Origin: Lewinellaceae bacterium
GTDB lineage: Bacteria; Bacteroidota; Bacteroidia; Chitinophagales; Saprospiraceae
Assembly (NCBI GenBank): GCA_020636435.1
Contig: JACJXX010000001.1
Coordinates: 3,055,001-3,119,000 of the forward strand
Length of the DNA stretch: 64,000 nucleotides
Direction of reading: 5' to 3'
Shown: piece after piece, positions 10,136 through 19,681 of the stretch
Position numbering within the stretch: position 1 is the first letter of the stretch
How the letters are laid out: the number at the start of each line of letters is the position of its first letter
Program-made: the position numbers and the translations under genes
The notes under the pieces: generated by a model
Seen by the model: the letters and a program-made list of their open reading frames with translations, nothing else
Databases searched by the model: none
Told to the model about the DNA's origin: nothing

Positions 10136-10163
10136 TTGTTTTCCTGCATTTTCCCTATCTTTA
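10136..10163 (+). promoter_or_regulatory. Candidate Bacteroidota promoter, near-leaderless
   Basis: TTG (10136-10138) and TATCTTTA (10156-10163) are separated by 17 bp, slightly shorter than the usual 19-20. A start site about 7 bp after the -7 box would fall at or next to ATG 10169, so the transcript would have almost no leader. Confidence 0.4.
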
Positions 10164-10168
10164 CCTAC

Positions 10169-11725
10169 ATGAAAAAGTACCCCATCGGCATACAGGATTT
10201 TCGCAAGCTGAGAGAAGGCGGCTATCTTTACATTGATAAAACGGAAGCGATCTTTGATCTGGTTGAATCGGGGCAGTACTACTTCCTTTCCCGCCCCAGG
10301 CGCTTTGGAAAATCGTTGTTGATCTCTACACTTAAGTACCTGTTTCAGGGGGAGCGGGAGCTGTTTGAGGGCTTGTGGATTGAGGATAAGCATAATTTTG
10401 AACCGCACCCGGTGCTGCATTTTTCCTTCAGCACTTTGGGGTATAAAGATATCGGACTGGAGGCAGGCCTTCATCAGGCGCTTGATAATAAAGCAAAAGA
10501 AGCAGGTTTTAGCTTGGCCCAGAAAGGTATTGGGCCCCGTTTTCAGGAGTTGATCAGTCAACTGGCAAATGGGGGGCGAAAGGTAGTTTTGCTCATAGAT
10601 GAATACGACAAACCGCTTGTAGATTATATCGACCAGCCGGAACAGGCGGAGATCAACCGCGATATTTTAAAAAATTTCTTTTCCATCATCAAAGATGCTG
10701 ATCCGTACCTGCGTTTCTTTTTGATCACCGGGGTATCCAAGTTCAGCAAAGTATCTCTTTTTTCAGATCTGAACCATTTGCGGGATATTACCTTAGTGGA
10801 GCAGTTTGAGGCGATTGCCGGCTATACCCAGGTGGAATTGGAAACCTCTTTTGAGCCAGACATAGAACGGCTTGCTCAAAAAAACGGGCAATCAACCGAT
10901 GAATTGAAGGAAGAAATCAGGCTTTGGTACAATGGATACAGTTGGGGGACAGAGACCAGGCTGTACAATCCCTTCTCCATCCTCAATCTCTTTGCCTCGG
11001 AGCAATTCGCCAACTACTGGTGGGAGACGGGGACGCCTACTTTTCTGGTCAAACGCCTGAAACAGGGCTTTCACTATAACCTGGAAGCGATTGATATTGG
11101 ATCGGATGTATTTGAGAGCTATACCCTTGAAAACCTGAACTGGCAATCTTTACTGTTCCAAACCGGCTATCTGACCATTAAGGCCTACCACAAAGAAGAT
11201 CGATTATATACCTTAGGGTATCCCAATCTGGAAGTGAAAGATGCCATGCACAGGCATCTGCTTGGCACGTTCAGAGAAAGTGATAAATCTGAAAGCCAGG
11301 CTCTGTTCGTAAAAATAAAACGGTCGCTGGAATCCGGAGACCTGGAACGCCTGATAACACTTGTCAATATCTTATTTTCCACCATTCCCTATCAAATATT
11401 TCAGCAAAAACGGGAGGCCTTCTTCCACGCAGTCTTGCATTTGACATTCTCCGGAGTTGGCCTGCTCGTGCAATCCGAAGTGAGCACAGCCAAAGGCAGG
11501 GTGGATACCATTGTCCATACCCAAGATCGGATTTATGTGATGGAGTTCAAGCTGGATGCCTCAGCAGATTCTGCGCTTCATCAAATTCGGGAAAAACGCT
11601 ATGGAAGTCCGTTTCTCAACCAGGGAAAAGAAGTCATTGCTTTGGGTGTAAATTTTAGCTCCGCAGAAAAAATAGTGGCCGAATGGCAGGCCGTTCCTTA
11701 CCAATCTTTGCTGGTTGGCGCCTGA
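10169..11725 (+). CDS. AAA-ATPase-like protein with C-terminal PD-(D/E)XK nuclease domain (DUF1703 type)
   Basis: The 518-residue protein begins with the AAA-ATPase-like signature (YIDKTEAIFDLV) and a P-loop-like RPRRFGKS at 42-49. A Walker B-like LLIDEYDKP follows, with D144, E145 and D147. The C-terminal part has GRVD (D446) and EFK (E459, K461), the core of a PD-(D/E)XK fold. This family is abundant in Bacteroidota and has no firmly established role; defence or mobile-element links have been proposed. ATG 10169 fits the family start, whereas an in-frame alternative at 10127 adds 14 residues unlike it. It stands alone, followed by an AraC relic and a large inverted repeat. A homologue lies at 24212. 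Confidence 0.85.
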   Translation: MKKYPIGIQDFRKLREGGYLYIDKTEAIFDLVESGQYYFLSRPRRFGKSLLISTLKYLFQGERELFEGLWIEDKHNFEPHPVLHFSFSTLGYKDIGLEAGLHQALDNKAKEAGFSLAQKGIGPRFQELISQLANGGRKVVLLIDEYDKPLVDYIDQPEQAEINRDILKNFFSIIKDADPYLRFFLITGVSKFSKVSLFSDLNHLRDITLVEQFEAIAGYTQVELETSFEPDIERLAQKNGQSTDELKEEIRLWYNGYSWGTETRLYNPFSILNLFASEQFANYWWETGTPTFLVKRLKQGFHYNLEAIDIGSDVFESYTLENLNWQSLLFQTGYLTIKAYHKEDRLYTLGYPNLEVKDAMHRHLLGTFRESDKSESQALFVKIKRSLESGDLERLITLVNILFSTIPYQIFQQKREAFFHAVLHLTFSGVGLLVQSEVSTAKGRVDTIVHTQDRIYVMEFKLDASADSALHQIREKRYGSPFLNQGKEVIALGVNFSSAEKIVAEWQAVPYQSLLVGA

Positions 11726-11744
11726 AAAAAGCCATCACCGGGCC

Positions 11745-11930
11745 CTCCACATCAGCAGCATCCGGCTGCAAAAGGGAAGGAACTTCTTCTGAATTCCAAT
11801 CTGTCCGTCTCCGAAATTGCTTGCGAAACCGGTTTTGCCAACCCTTCTTATTTTACCAACATTTTTACTCAAGAATTTGGCACCAGGCCATACTACTGGA
11901 CATTTGGGGGCTATCGTGTAAATGTGTGAA
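11745..11930 (+). pseudogene. Relic of an AraC-family HTH C-terminus, frameshifted
   Basis: In one frame the DNA reads KELLLNSNLSVSEIACETGF and continues ANPSYFTNIFTQEFGTRP, which is the second helix-turn-helix of an AraC/XylS regulator. The preceding piece ISSIRLQK lies in another frame, so there is a one-base lesion near 11765-11775. The rest of the regulator is absent. The product would be a regulator fragment with no function. Confidence 0.65.
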
Positions 11931-11995
11931 AGTGGAAACGTATAAATGCTTGGGAACCTCGTTCTTTTACACGATCTGGCAAATATCCAGTAGTA
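11891..11995. repeat. Imperfect long inverted repeat between convergent genes
   Basis: The left arm 11891-11922 (TACTACTGGACATTTG, then ATCGTGTAAA) is complementary to the right arm 11966-11995 (TTTACACGAT, then CAAATATCCAGTAGTA). ATCGTGTAAA/TTTACACGAT is perfect over 10 bp and the outer 16 bp differ at one site. It could fold as a bidirectional terminator between the genes ending at 11725 (+) and 12008 (-). Confidence 0.6.
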
Positions 11996-12007
11996 AGCGT
12001 ACGGGCT

Positions 12008-14674
12008 TTATTTCATCTTTACAACCCTCATGGCAAATACCTTCTCCCTTCCAACCGCAATCCTAAGCCAATACACCCCTTCCTCCAACCCCGACAAATC
12101 CACCCCCTGTTCCCCCGGCGCTACCTCCCGCTGCAGCATCAACTGCCCCATCGAATTGTAGAGGTAAAGAGTGGCCGCCTTTACGGAACGATGGAAGTAA
12201 GAAATGTTCAGCCTGTCCTTCACCGGATTGGGATACACATTCATGGCGTAAGGCCGGTCCCCTTCCACGCTGGCGCTGACGATGTTTGAAAATTCGTGCC
12301 GCCCGTCGAAATCCACCTGTTGCAGGCGATAGTAGTACAGCATGTTCGGCAATACGCCGAAGTCTGTGTAACGGTATTCCTTCTCCTCCAGGCTGTTGCC
12401 GGCCCCTTCGATAAAAGCGATGGGGGTGAACTTTCCATCCGGCCCGGCCTGCCGTTGCAGGTAGAAGCCCTGGTTGCTGGATTCGCTTTGGGTCGTCCAG
12501 TCCAGCCGGATGTGCTTTCCTTCCGCCCTGGCCCCGAAAGCGCTCAATTCTACCGGAAGGGCCAGGGAACAGCTGATGTTGGCCTGCCAGCCCTGGGCGC
12601 GCACGCTGCCGTCGGATTGGAAGAGGAAGGTCAGGCACTGCCCGGGGCCGGCCCCGGAAAACACCCCGCTATTGGGGATGCTGCCTACGCTGGTGCCGCA
12701 AAAGGACGCCACCGGCGGGCCTGTCGCCGAACTGCCCTCATAAACCGAAAGCAGGTCGTAACAACTACTCGGTCCGTTGGCCTCGATATCCAAAGCCGTG
12801 AAGGCGACCGTAACGACGTCCGATGCATTGTCCGGGCAGATGGTGTAGGTTTTATTGGAATTATTGAGGTAGCTGGCCGAGGGGCCGCCGTCGTCGGTGA
12901 ACGTATTGCCGCAGTGGACGCAGCCGGCCCCGGTGCAGCCAAAGGCAATGAATCCATTGTCCTGCTGTAATTCGGCGCCCCCGCAATTGCCGTCCCCGGA
13001 AATAACAGCGATGTAATCTCCGGAAGCCCCGGGCGTGAAGCTCAGGTTGCACCCCGCCGTTTGGGCGATCGGCGCGCCCACTCCGGAAGTATAGGAATAA
13101 TTGGCGATGGTGATCACCGCCGCCCAGGCGCCGGCGTTGTAGCCGTTGCAAAAATCCAGGGTATAGGTGACGCCAGCATCGAGGCCGGGCAGGAGGTAAG
13201 ACTCATTTTGCCACACCTGGTAGCCGGGCTGCACGGTTGGGCACGCCTCGAAGCAGGAGCTGGCGCTGTACAGGTCGATATAGGGCCCTGCTGCGTATTG
13301 GGTGCAGGGCGCAACGATGCAAAGCGGGTCGGTATCCGGCAGCACAGTAACGCTAATGTCGGTAGTGGCCAGGCTGCTGCTGCCCGCCGAGTTGCTGGCG
13401 GTCAGGGTGGCGCGCAGGGTGCCGCTGCTGCCGCCCGTGATGCATACGATAGGATTCTTTTGCGTGGAGGAGGCAATATCGGTGGTAATATCTCCGCTGA
13501 TCGCCGAGAAGCTCCAGGCCCAGGAAATGGGGAAGTTCTGCGACTGGTCGGTAAAGCTGATGCAACCGCCGGGGCAGACGGTGCTGCTGGAGTAATTGAA
13601 GCTGGCCACCGGGATTACCGGCGCCTGGCACTGCCCGGGGAGGGAAGTGGAGAAACCGGCATTTTGGCCAGTAAAGTGCATAACATCCGCCTGATCGGAG
13701 GTGAACATATACATACAGATATCGCCGGCATAAGACATGTAGTTCATGTACATGTCTTCCGAGCTGCAGCTGGTTGGCAGGTCGTTGCAGGATGTGTGGC
13801 TGCCGCAGGAAGTATATCCCGAATAGTTGCCGCCCATATTGGGCGTGTCGTTGATCTGGTCCGACCCGCTGCAACTGGTGCCGTCGTCTCCCCAAATGTG
13901 GAAAAGCCCCAGATAGTGGCCCACTTCGTGGGTAAGCGTATTGCCCTCGTCGTAAATGCCGCCGCAGGAGGCGCTGCTGTTCATGCCCGAACAATTCAGG
14001 TTGCCGGTGCCGAAGGTACAGGCGGCGATGATCACCCCCTCGCCACTGAAGTTGCCGGGGATGCCGGCGGCCTGGCCGAGCAAATTGCCCAGGCCGTTGC
14101 TCACGTAGATGTTGAGGTAGCCCGCCCAGTTGTTGTCCCGCGGCACACTGCTGCCCCCGGAAGTATTGCTGAAGTTGACCTGCCCAATGGTGACCGCGTA
14201 GTCGCCTTCGGCCAGGCCGTAGCCCGCCGGGTGGCCGTACTGCGCCAGGCAAAATGCGACACAGGCGTTGCCCAGCACGTTGCCGAAGCAGGAGGTGAAA
14301 TTGGAAAAGGCAGAGTTTTGAGGGTCGTTGCCGTTGATCTCCGCATTGAGGGAACTGATCTGGTCCAGCGCCAGGTCTACGGCGCATTGCTCCTGTCCGG
14401 CGGGCACCACCCCCGTGTTGTAATGTACCGCAACGGGGATGATGATGGGGCCCCCGCTGCAGTCCGGGTTTCGGGTGGGGATGCGGCCGTTCAGTTTCCG
14501 GCGGTATTGTTCGATGTACGACCGGTAGGCGGGGTCAACGGCCATCCTGGCGTCGGTGGTGGCCTGAGTGGTATTGCAGCGCACAGGTGGCTCGCCGTTG
14601 CTCTGGGCGGCAACATTCAACAGTGGGCATAGCAGAAAAACAAAAAGTAACCGGGCTGTTCTTTTCGTTGACAT
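12008..14674 (-). CDS. Secreted M43 (pappalysin-like) metalloprotease with PKD, CUB and T9SS sorting domains
   Basis: The 888-residue precursor starts MSTKRTARLLFVFLLCPLLN with a signal peptide ending near AAQ. The zinc site HEVGHYLGLFH begins at H249 (ligands H249, H253, H259; E250 catalytic) and is followed by a Met-turn-like MNYMSY, as in M43 proteases. After it come a PKD domain (PVASFNYSS... SWAWSFSA), a Cys-rich CUB-like domain (CGNTF...SVYEGSS), and a type A sorting domain (VYPNPVKDRLNIS to the C-terminus). The enzyme is expected to cross the outer membrane by T9SS and act outside the cell. An in-frame ATG at 14821 exists, but the 49 extra residues lack secretion features, so ATG 14674 is preferred. 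Confidence 0.9.
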   Translation of the reverse strand: MSTKRTARLLFVFLLCPLLNVAAQSNGEPPVRCNTTQATTDARMAVDPAYRSYIEQYRRKLNGRIPTRNPDCSGGPIIIPVAVHYNTGVVPAGQEQCAVDLALDQISSLNAEINGNDPQNSAFSNFTSCFGNVLGNACVAFCLAQYGHPAGYGLAEGDYAVTIGQVNFSNTSGGSSVPRDNNWAGYLNIYVSNGLGNLLGQAAGIPGNFSGEGVIIAACTFGTGNLNCSGMNSSASCGGIYDEGNTLTHEVGHYLGLFHIWGDDGTSCSGSDQINDTPNMGGNYSGYTSCGSHTSCNDLPTSCSSEDMYMNYMSYAGDICMYMFTSDQADVMHFTGQNAGFSTSLPGQCQAPVIPVASFNYSSSTVCPGGCISFTDQSQNFPISWAWSFSAISGDITTDIASSTQKNPIVCITGGSSGTLRATLTASNSAGSSSLATTDISVTVLPDTDPLCIVAPCTQYAAGPYIDLYSASSCFEACPTVQPGYQVWQNESYLLPGLDAGVTYTLDFCNGYNAGAWAAVITIANYSYTSGVGAPIAQTAGCNLSFTPGASGDYIAVISGDGNCGGAELQQDNGFIAFGCTGAGCVHCGNTFTDDGGPSASYLNNSNKTYTICPDNASDVVTVAFTALDIEANGPSSCYDLLSVYEGSSATGPPVASFCGTSVGSIPNSGVFSGAGPGQCLTFLFQSDGSVRAQGWQANISCSLALPVELSAFGARAEGKHIRLDWTTQSESSNQGFYLQRQAGPDGKFTPIAFIEGAGNSLEEKEYRYTDFGVLPNMLYYYRLQQVDFDGRHEFSNIVSASVEGDRPYAMNVYPNPVKDRLNISYFHRSVKAATLYLYNSMGQLMLQREVAPGEQGVDLSGLEEGVYWLRIAVGREKVFAMRVVKMK

Positions 14675-14815
14675 TGTGGGTTTAGTTGCTTGCTTCGGCA
14701 AGTTTTTCCGGGGGGCGTGAAAAGGATTGCCTGACAATAAAATTAAAGCAATTAATATACGAACTATTTTCTTTTCCCGGACCTCGATTTGGCATCCGGG
14801 AACAAAAAAGTTGGC

Positions 14816-14846
14816 TTGCATCTATCAAGGTTCGGCGTTACCTTTG
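14816..14846 (+). promoter_or_regulatory. Bacteroidota-type promoter for the hybrid sensor regulator
   Basis: TTG (14816-14818), 20 bp, then TACCTTTG (14839-14846) matches the TTTG-N19-TAnnTTTG consensus. The predicted transcript starts near 14853, about 50 bp before ATG 14902. Confidence 0.6.
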
Positions 14847-14901
14847 CAACAGGTTATGCATAATTAAAGTAATGGCATGTTCATTGCCATAATCCCTGAG
14901 G

Positions 14902-17900
14902 ATGCGCCATCATACCTTTCCCATCAGTTTTCCGAGAACATCTATCCGGCGAAAGATCAGCATCCGGAATAACATCGATTTGTTTTTCAGGGAAACATGC
15001 ATTAAATTTTCTATTTTTATATTCCTGGCCGCGTTCTGCCCGTTGTCCCCTCTCCGCGCTCAAAACCTCAATGCTGCCGCCGCAACTAAGGAGGCAGGCA
15101 CCCCCTTCATCCGCAATTACCCTCCCGGCGAATACCGGGCCGACGGCCAAAACTGGGCCATTGTCCAGGACCAGCGCGGTTTGATGTATTTCGGCAATAG
15201 CGATGGGGTGCTGGAATACGACGGGGTTTCCTGGCGGCTGATCGAAACCATCAACAAAACAGTTGTACGCTCCCTGGCCGTAGATGAAAACAACCGGGTA
15301 TATGTCGGCGCTTATGGCGAGATCGGCTATTTGGCGCCCGATACCATCGGCCAGCTACAATACATTTCCCTGCTGCCCTATCTGGAGGAAAAATACCACG
15401 ATTTTTCCGACGTCTGGCAAACAGTCGTTACCAGCCAAGGCGTCTATTTCGCCACTCAAAAGTACCTGTTCCGCTGGGCCAATCAACAAATGCGCGTTTG
15501 GGAAGCCCCTACCCTTTACCTGCTCTGCGCATCAGTGAACGATCAAATTTACGTCCGGCAGTGGAAAAAGGGCTTAATGCAAATGGTGTCGGATTCGCTG
15601 ACTCTGGCGCCGGGCGGCGAACAATTCGACAAAAAACGGATTTCTCAACTTTTGCCTTACCCCGGACGCAATAAGAACCACCTGCTGGTCTGCACTCAAA
15701 CCGAGGGCTTATTCCTGTACGATGGCCTTTCGGCAGCGCCGTTTCCTACTGCTTTCGATGAAAGGCTTAAAAAAGCCCGGTTGTATAAAAGCGCCAGGTT
15801 GCCGAACGGCGGTTACGCATTTTCCACTATGCAGGATGGCGTTTTTATCATGGATGAAAAAGGGAACCTCCTGCATCATTTGAATAAAGCAACGGGCCTG
15901 CAGAACAACACGGCCTGGAGCCTTTGCCCGGACAGGCAGGGCGGCTTGTGGATCGGCATGGATGCCGGCATCAGCCGGGCGGAGATCAGCGCCCCTTTAA
16001 CTCATTTTACCGGCCTGGAAGGCGTGGAAGGCAGCATCTTTGATATCATCCGGCATCAGGGGGTGCTGCATATCGCAACCAGCACGGGAATCTACTTTCT
16101 GGATGAAGCCTCGGGCCCTCCCGGATCATTTAAGCCGGTATCCGGCATTCCGCCCCAGTGCTGGAAACTGCTTTCGGCTGGAGGGTCTTTGTTCGGAGGC
16201 ACCTTCCAGGGGGTTTATGAGGTCAGAGGGGGGCAGGCGTATCTGGCAAACCGGGGATATGTTTTTTATTTATGCCGTTCCCGGCAGGATACCAACCGGA
16301 TTTTTATGGGTTTGCAGGGCGGCATCGGATCCCTTTATTATGCGGAAGGCCAGTGGCGCCAGGAAGGGTTGATTGACGGCATAGCCGAGGAAATCCGGGA
16401 CATCCTGGAAACGCCGGACGGGAAGCTGTGGCTGACGACCCGCTACCAGGGGCTCCTGCGAGTGGATTTCCCGGAAGGGTTCACGCTGCAGCCAACGATT
16501 ACTCGTTTTGATACGCTGCAGGGCCTGCCTGCAGGCGACAGGAATGTGGCTTTCGCAACCAGGGAGGGGCTTCGCTTCGCCACGCCCCGGGGTATTTATC
16601 GTTTTGATGAAGTAAAAGGGCGCTTTATAGAAGACCCTGGGCTCATAAAGGGCTTCCCCAATGGGCAGGGCCCCATATTTTCCGTAGCTCAGGACCGCCG
16701 GGAGAATCTCTGGCTGCTGGTCCCCGAAGCGAATTCCGGCATGGCCCTTCGACAGGCGGATGGGAGCTATGCCTGGGATGAAAGCCCCTTGTTGCGAATC
16801 AGTGACGCCGATCTCAACGTCGCTTACCCGGATCCCTTGCATGAAAATCTCACCTGGTTTGGCGGCAACGAACGGCTGATCCAATATGATGCTTCCGTCC
16901 CAAAAAACAACGCGCTGGATTTCAGTACGTTTATCCGGCAGGTGATCGTCAATGGAGATTCGTTGGTCTATGGCGGCACCGCAGGCGAAAGCATTGCAAT
17001 CATCCCGGAACTGGCCTACGCCAACAACTCCCTTCGTTTCAGCTTTGCGGCCCCCTGTTATGATGATGAATCAAAAAATGAATACCAGTATTTTCTGGAA
17101 GGGTACGATAAAGGCTGGTCAAACTGGAGCCCCGAATCCCGGAAAGATTACACCAACCTGCCAGCCGGGAAATACCGCTTTCAGGTTCGGGCGAAAAGCA
17201 TCTACCGGCAGGTGGGCGAGCCTGCGGTGTACGAATTTAGCATCCTCCCGCCATTTTACCGCACCTGGTGGGCGTATGCGCTCTATACCCTGCTCTTCCT
17301 GGGGGTTTTGTATGCCCTCAGGCAGCAGGAGGTGAAAAGATTAAACGCCAAACACCTCCGGGAAATGAAACTCCTCGAATACGATAAGCTCAAGGAACTG
17401 GACCAGTTGAAGTCGCGCTTCTTCGCCGACGTCTCCCACGAGTTTCGCACCCCCCTTACCCTGATCCTCGGGCCGTTGGAAAATTTGATTTCCGGCACCT
17501 TTAAAGGAGATGTCAGGCAGGATTATCGCCTGATGCGGCGCAGTGCCCGGCGCCTGCTCCGCCTGATCAACCAACTGCTGGACCTCTCCAAAGTGGAGGC
17601 CGGCAAAATGATGCTGGAAGCCAGTTATGGCGACGTTATTCCCTTCATCCGGCGCAATTTCCACGCTTTTGAATCCCTGGCTAAACACAAAGGCATCAAC
17701 CAGCGCTTCGAAACGGAAATAGATGCGGCAAGGCTCTATTTTGATCCTGACAAACTGGAACAGGTGCTCTCGAATATCCTTTCCAACGCCTTCAAGTTTA
17801 CGCCGGAAGGCGGGACGGTAAGCGTTAAGATAAAAAGCGAAGGCACGGAAGCTGCCGCGCGCTTTTTGCAGGTCGCCATTGCCGACACCGGAACTGGCAT

Positions 17901-19026
17901 CCCGGCGGAGCAGTTGCCGCACGTGTTTGATCGGTTTTATAGCCCACCCCTCCACTCTCCTGTGGGAGGAAAGCCCAGGACTTCTCCCCCCGCCTCGGGA
18001 GGGGCTACCGGCATCGGCCTGGCCCTGGCCAAAGAACTGGTGGAACTGCACCACGGCCAGATCAGGATAGCCAGTACGGTAGGCGAGGGTGCCCAATTCA
18101 CTATTTTACTGCCGTTTGGAAAGGCGCATCTCCGGGATGAAGAGATTGTTGAGCGGGAACCCGGCCGCCCGTTGACTGTGAAAGAAACGGGCCTGGCGCC
18201 CGATACAGAGGAAATAGAAATAGCCGGCGAGCCGCTCCCCGGGGTTGCTGTTTTTGCCGATACGGTGGAAGAGGGAGACGAAAACATGGTCCTCCTGGTT
18301 GAAGACAACCCCGACATGCGCGCCTTCATCCGTGCTCAACTGGCCAATGAGTATAAGGTCGTGGAGGCAGCCGACGGGCAGCAAGGGCTGGAAAAAGCCA
18401 TCGAGCTCACCCCCGACCTCATCATTAGCGATGTTATGATGCCTGTAATGGACGGCCTGCAGTTGTGCGACACTCTCAAAAACGACGAGCGCACCAGCCA
18501 CATCCCCATCATCCTGCTCACGGCCAAAGCCGACGTCGAATCCCGCCTGGAAGGCCTGGAGCGGGGCGCCGACGCCTACCTCGCCAAGCCGTTCAACCGG
18601 GAGGAGTTGCTCGTCCGGGCGCGCAAGCTGCTCGAATTGCGGCGGCAGCTCAGAAAACGGTATGCTTCTCTAAAGCCTCCCGCCCCGGCGGAAGACAAAG
18701 GTTTGCAGATGGAAGATGCCTTCCTGCTAAAGATCCGCCAGCTCGTGGAGTTGCAAATTTCTGATATAAACCTGGATATGGGACAGCTTTCCCAGGCCCT
18801 GGGCATGAGCCGCAGCCAGGTTTACCGCAAGGTCAAAGCCCTGACCGGCCAGTCTCCTTCCGTTTTCGTACGCGCCATTCGCCTCGAACGGGCCAAAGAG
18901 CTGCTGCAATCCACCGATATGAATGTAACCGAGGTGGCCTACGAAGTGGGCTTCTCCACGCCTGCCTATTTTTCCGACGCTTTTCTGGAAGCATTCGGTG
19001 TCCGCCCCAGTGACCTTCGCCGGTGA
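14902..19026 (+). CDS. Hybrid two-component system regulator (beta-propeller sensor, HisKA, HATPase, REC, AraC)
   Basis: This 1374-residue protein fuses all parts of a two-component system. An N-terminal signal or anchor (core FSIFIFLAAF near 36-45) leads into a periplasmic Reg_prop beta-propeller, a Y_Y_Y domain (YFLEGYDKGWSNWSP) and a transmembrane segment (WWAYALYTLLFLGVLYAL). HisKA follows with phosphoacceptor H846 (ADVSHEFRTPL), then HATPase, a receiver with phospho-Asp D1177 (ISDVMMPVMDG), and a C-terminal AraC HTH (GMSRSQVYRKVKALTG). In Bacteroidota such proteins sense extracellular nutrients, often glycans, and activate nearby operons. No SusC/SusD or glycan-degrading cluster is present here, so the ligand is unknown. 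The ATP lid contains an odd 22-residue insert (see findings). Confidence 0.93.
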   Translation: MRHHTFPISFPRTSIRRKISIRNNIDLFFRETCIKFSIFIFLAAFCPLSPLRAQNLNAAAATKEAGTPFIRNYPPGEYRADGQNWAIVQDQRGLMYFGNSDGVLEYDGVSWRLIETINKTVVRSLAVDENNRVYVGAYGEIGYLAPDTIGQLQYISLLPYLEEKYHDFSDVWQTVVTSQGVYFATQKYLFRWANQQMRVWEAPTLYLLCASVNDQIYVRQWKKGLMQMVSDSLTLAPGGEQFDKKRISQLLPYPGRNKNHLLVCTQTEGLFLYDGLSAAPFPTAFDERLKKARLYKSARLPNGGYAFSTMQDGVFIMDEKGNLLHHLNKATGLQNNTAWSLCPDRQGGLWIGMDAGISRAEISAPLTHFTGLEGVEGSIFDIIRHQGVLHIATSTGIYFLDEASGPPGSFKPVSGIPPQCWKLLSAGGSLFGGTFQGVYEVRGGQAYLANRGYVFYLCRSRQDTNRIFMGLQGGIGSLYYAEGQWRQEGLIDGIAEEIRDILETPDGKLWLTTRYQGLLRVDFPEGFTLQPTITRFDTLQGLPAGDRNVAFATREGLRFATPRGIYRFDEVKGRFIEDPGLIKGFPNGQGPIFSVAQDRRENLWLLVPEANSGMALRQADGSYAWDESPLLRISDADLNVAYPDPLHENLTWFGGNERLIQYDASVPKNNALDFSTFIRQVIVNGDSLVYGGTAGESIAIIPELAYANNSLRFSFAAPCYDDESKNEYQYFLEGYDKGWSNWSPESRKDYTNLPAGKYRFQVRAKSIYRQVGEPAVYEFSILPPFYRTWWAYALYTLLFLGVLYALRQQEVKRLNAKHLREMKLLEYDKLKELDQLKSRFFADVSHEFRTPLTLILGPLENLISGTFKGDVRQDYRLMRRSARRLLRLINQLLDLSKVEAGKMMLEASYGDVIPFIRRNFHAFESLAKHKGINQRFETEIDAARLYFDPDKLEQVLSNILSNAFKFTPEGGTVSVKIKSEGTEAAARFLQVAIADTGTGIPAEQLPHVFDRFYSPPLHSPVGGKPRTSPPASGGATGIGLALAKELVELHHGQIRIASTVGEGAQFTILLPFGKAHLRDEEIVEREPGRPLTVKETGLAPDTEEIEIAGEPLPGVAVFADTVEEGDENMVLLVEDNPDMRAFIRAQLANEYKVVEAADGQQGLEKAIELTPDLIISDVMMPVMDGLQLCDTLKNDERTSHIPIILLTAKADVESRLEGLERGADAYLAKPFNREELLVRARKLLELRRQLRKRYASLKPPAPAEDKGLQMEDAFLLKIRQLVELQISDINLDMGQLSQALGMSRSQVYRKVKALTGQSPSVFVRAIRLERAKELLQSTDMNVTEVAYEVGFSTPAYFSDAFLEAFGVRPSDLRR

Positions 19027-19681
19027 CCTTTTTTCAATACCGTTCAATTTCCTGTGCTTTTTCACCCATCTGCCTAATTCTACTTTGTTAACTTAACAGG
19101 AGCGCGGACCTCCAGGTCCGCGAAGGCGGCCTTTGGCAGCCCTTTAAAGCACGAGGAAAGAATAAAGTGTTCAATTATGGGGCAGTAATTTTTGTGCCAG
19201 GCAAGGCGCGAAGAATGAGGATAGCCAAAGCTACCTGAGTGATGAGCAACGCAGCATGGCGCAAAAAGGACAAGCCAGAATGGACAGTTTATTCTTTCGT
19301 CGTGCCTAAAAGGCAATATCGTACTAAAAACCTGCTTAAAGCAGGTTTACGCGCGCCTGGAGAGCCTGCCCCGTACCCAAAGGGTCGGGGCCCGCGCTCC
19401 AGGCCCTCCGGCCATGCTGAATTTTAAGTTAACAAAGTAGAACTAAGGTTGGACAGAGATGACCCGCGTGGTGTACCTCATCTTTCCAAAAACGAACCCC
19501 GAACAACCAACAACCAACCCCGCCCCCCTTCCAAAAACCTTAATTTTCCTGCCCATGCAACATAGTCGGTGATCTTTGACCGAATATTGGAAGTGGCTTG
19601 CCTGCCTCACGGATATCTTTGTGCGTGAGCATTTCGCATCCATATTGCCAATTTTCTTTAACGTTCAGAAAGCATTAGGCC
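19027..19681. other. Intergenic region holding the MITE-like element and a -7 box
   Basis: Outside the element, the right part (19443-19681) has an AAC/CCAACC-rich stretch and a TATCTTTG at 19614-19621, which would start transcription about 54 bp before ATG 19682. The best upstream TTG (19598-19600 or 19587-19589) is poorly spaced, so the promoter is only partly supported. No gene is seen. Confidence 0.55.
19078..19442. mobile_element. MITE-like element, 365 bp, perfect 19 bp terminal inverted repeats
   Basis: TTCTACTTTGTTAACTTAA at 19078-19096 is exactly complementary to the end at 19424-19442. CTAA precedes the left end (19074-19077) and follows the right end (19443-19446), a possible 4 bp target duplication. 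The interior has nested inverted repeats: GGACCTCCAGGTCC near 19106, a split palindrome around TTTATTCTTTC, ACCTGCTTAAAGCAGGT, and GCCCCGTACCC/GGGTCGGGGC. No open frame of substance fits a transposase, so movement would need a transposase supplied elsewhere. Confidence 0.7.

Noticed and set aside
12296..14632. Plus-strand frames of 224 and 523 codons
   Set aside because: They are antisense to the M43 protease, which has an intact HEVGH zinc site and signal peptide.
19239..19427. 62-codon frame inside the MITE-like element
   Set aside because: It has no similarity to a transposase and spans inverted repeats.
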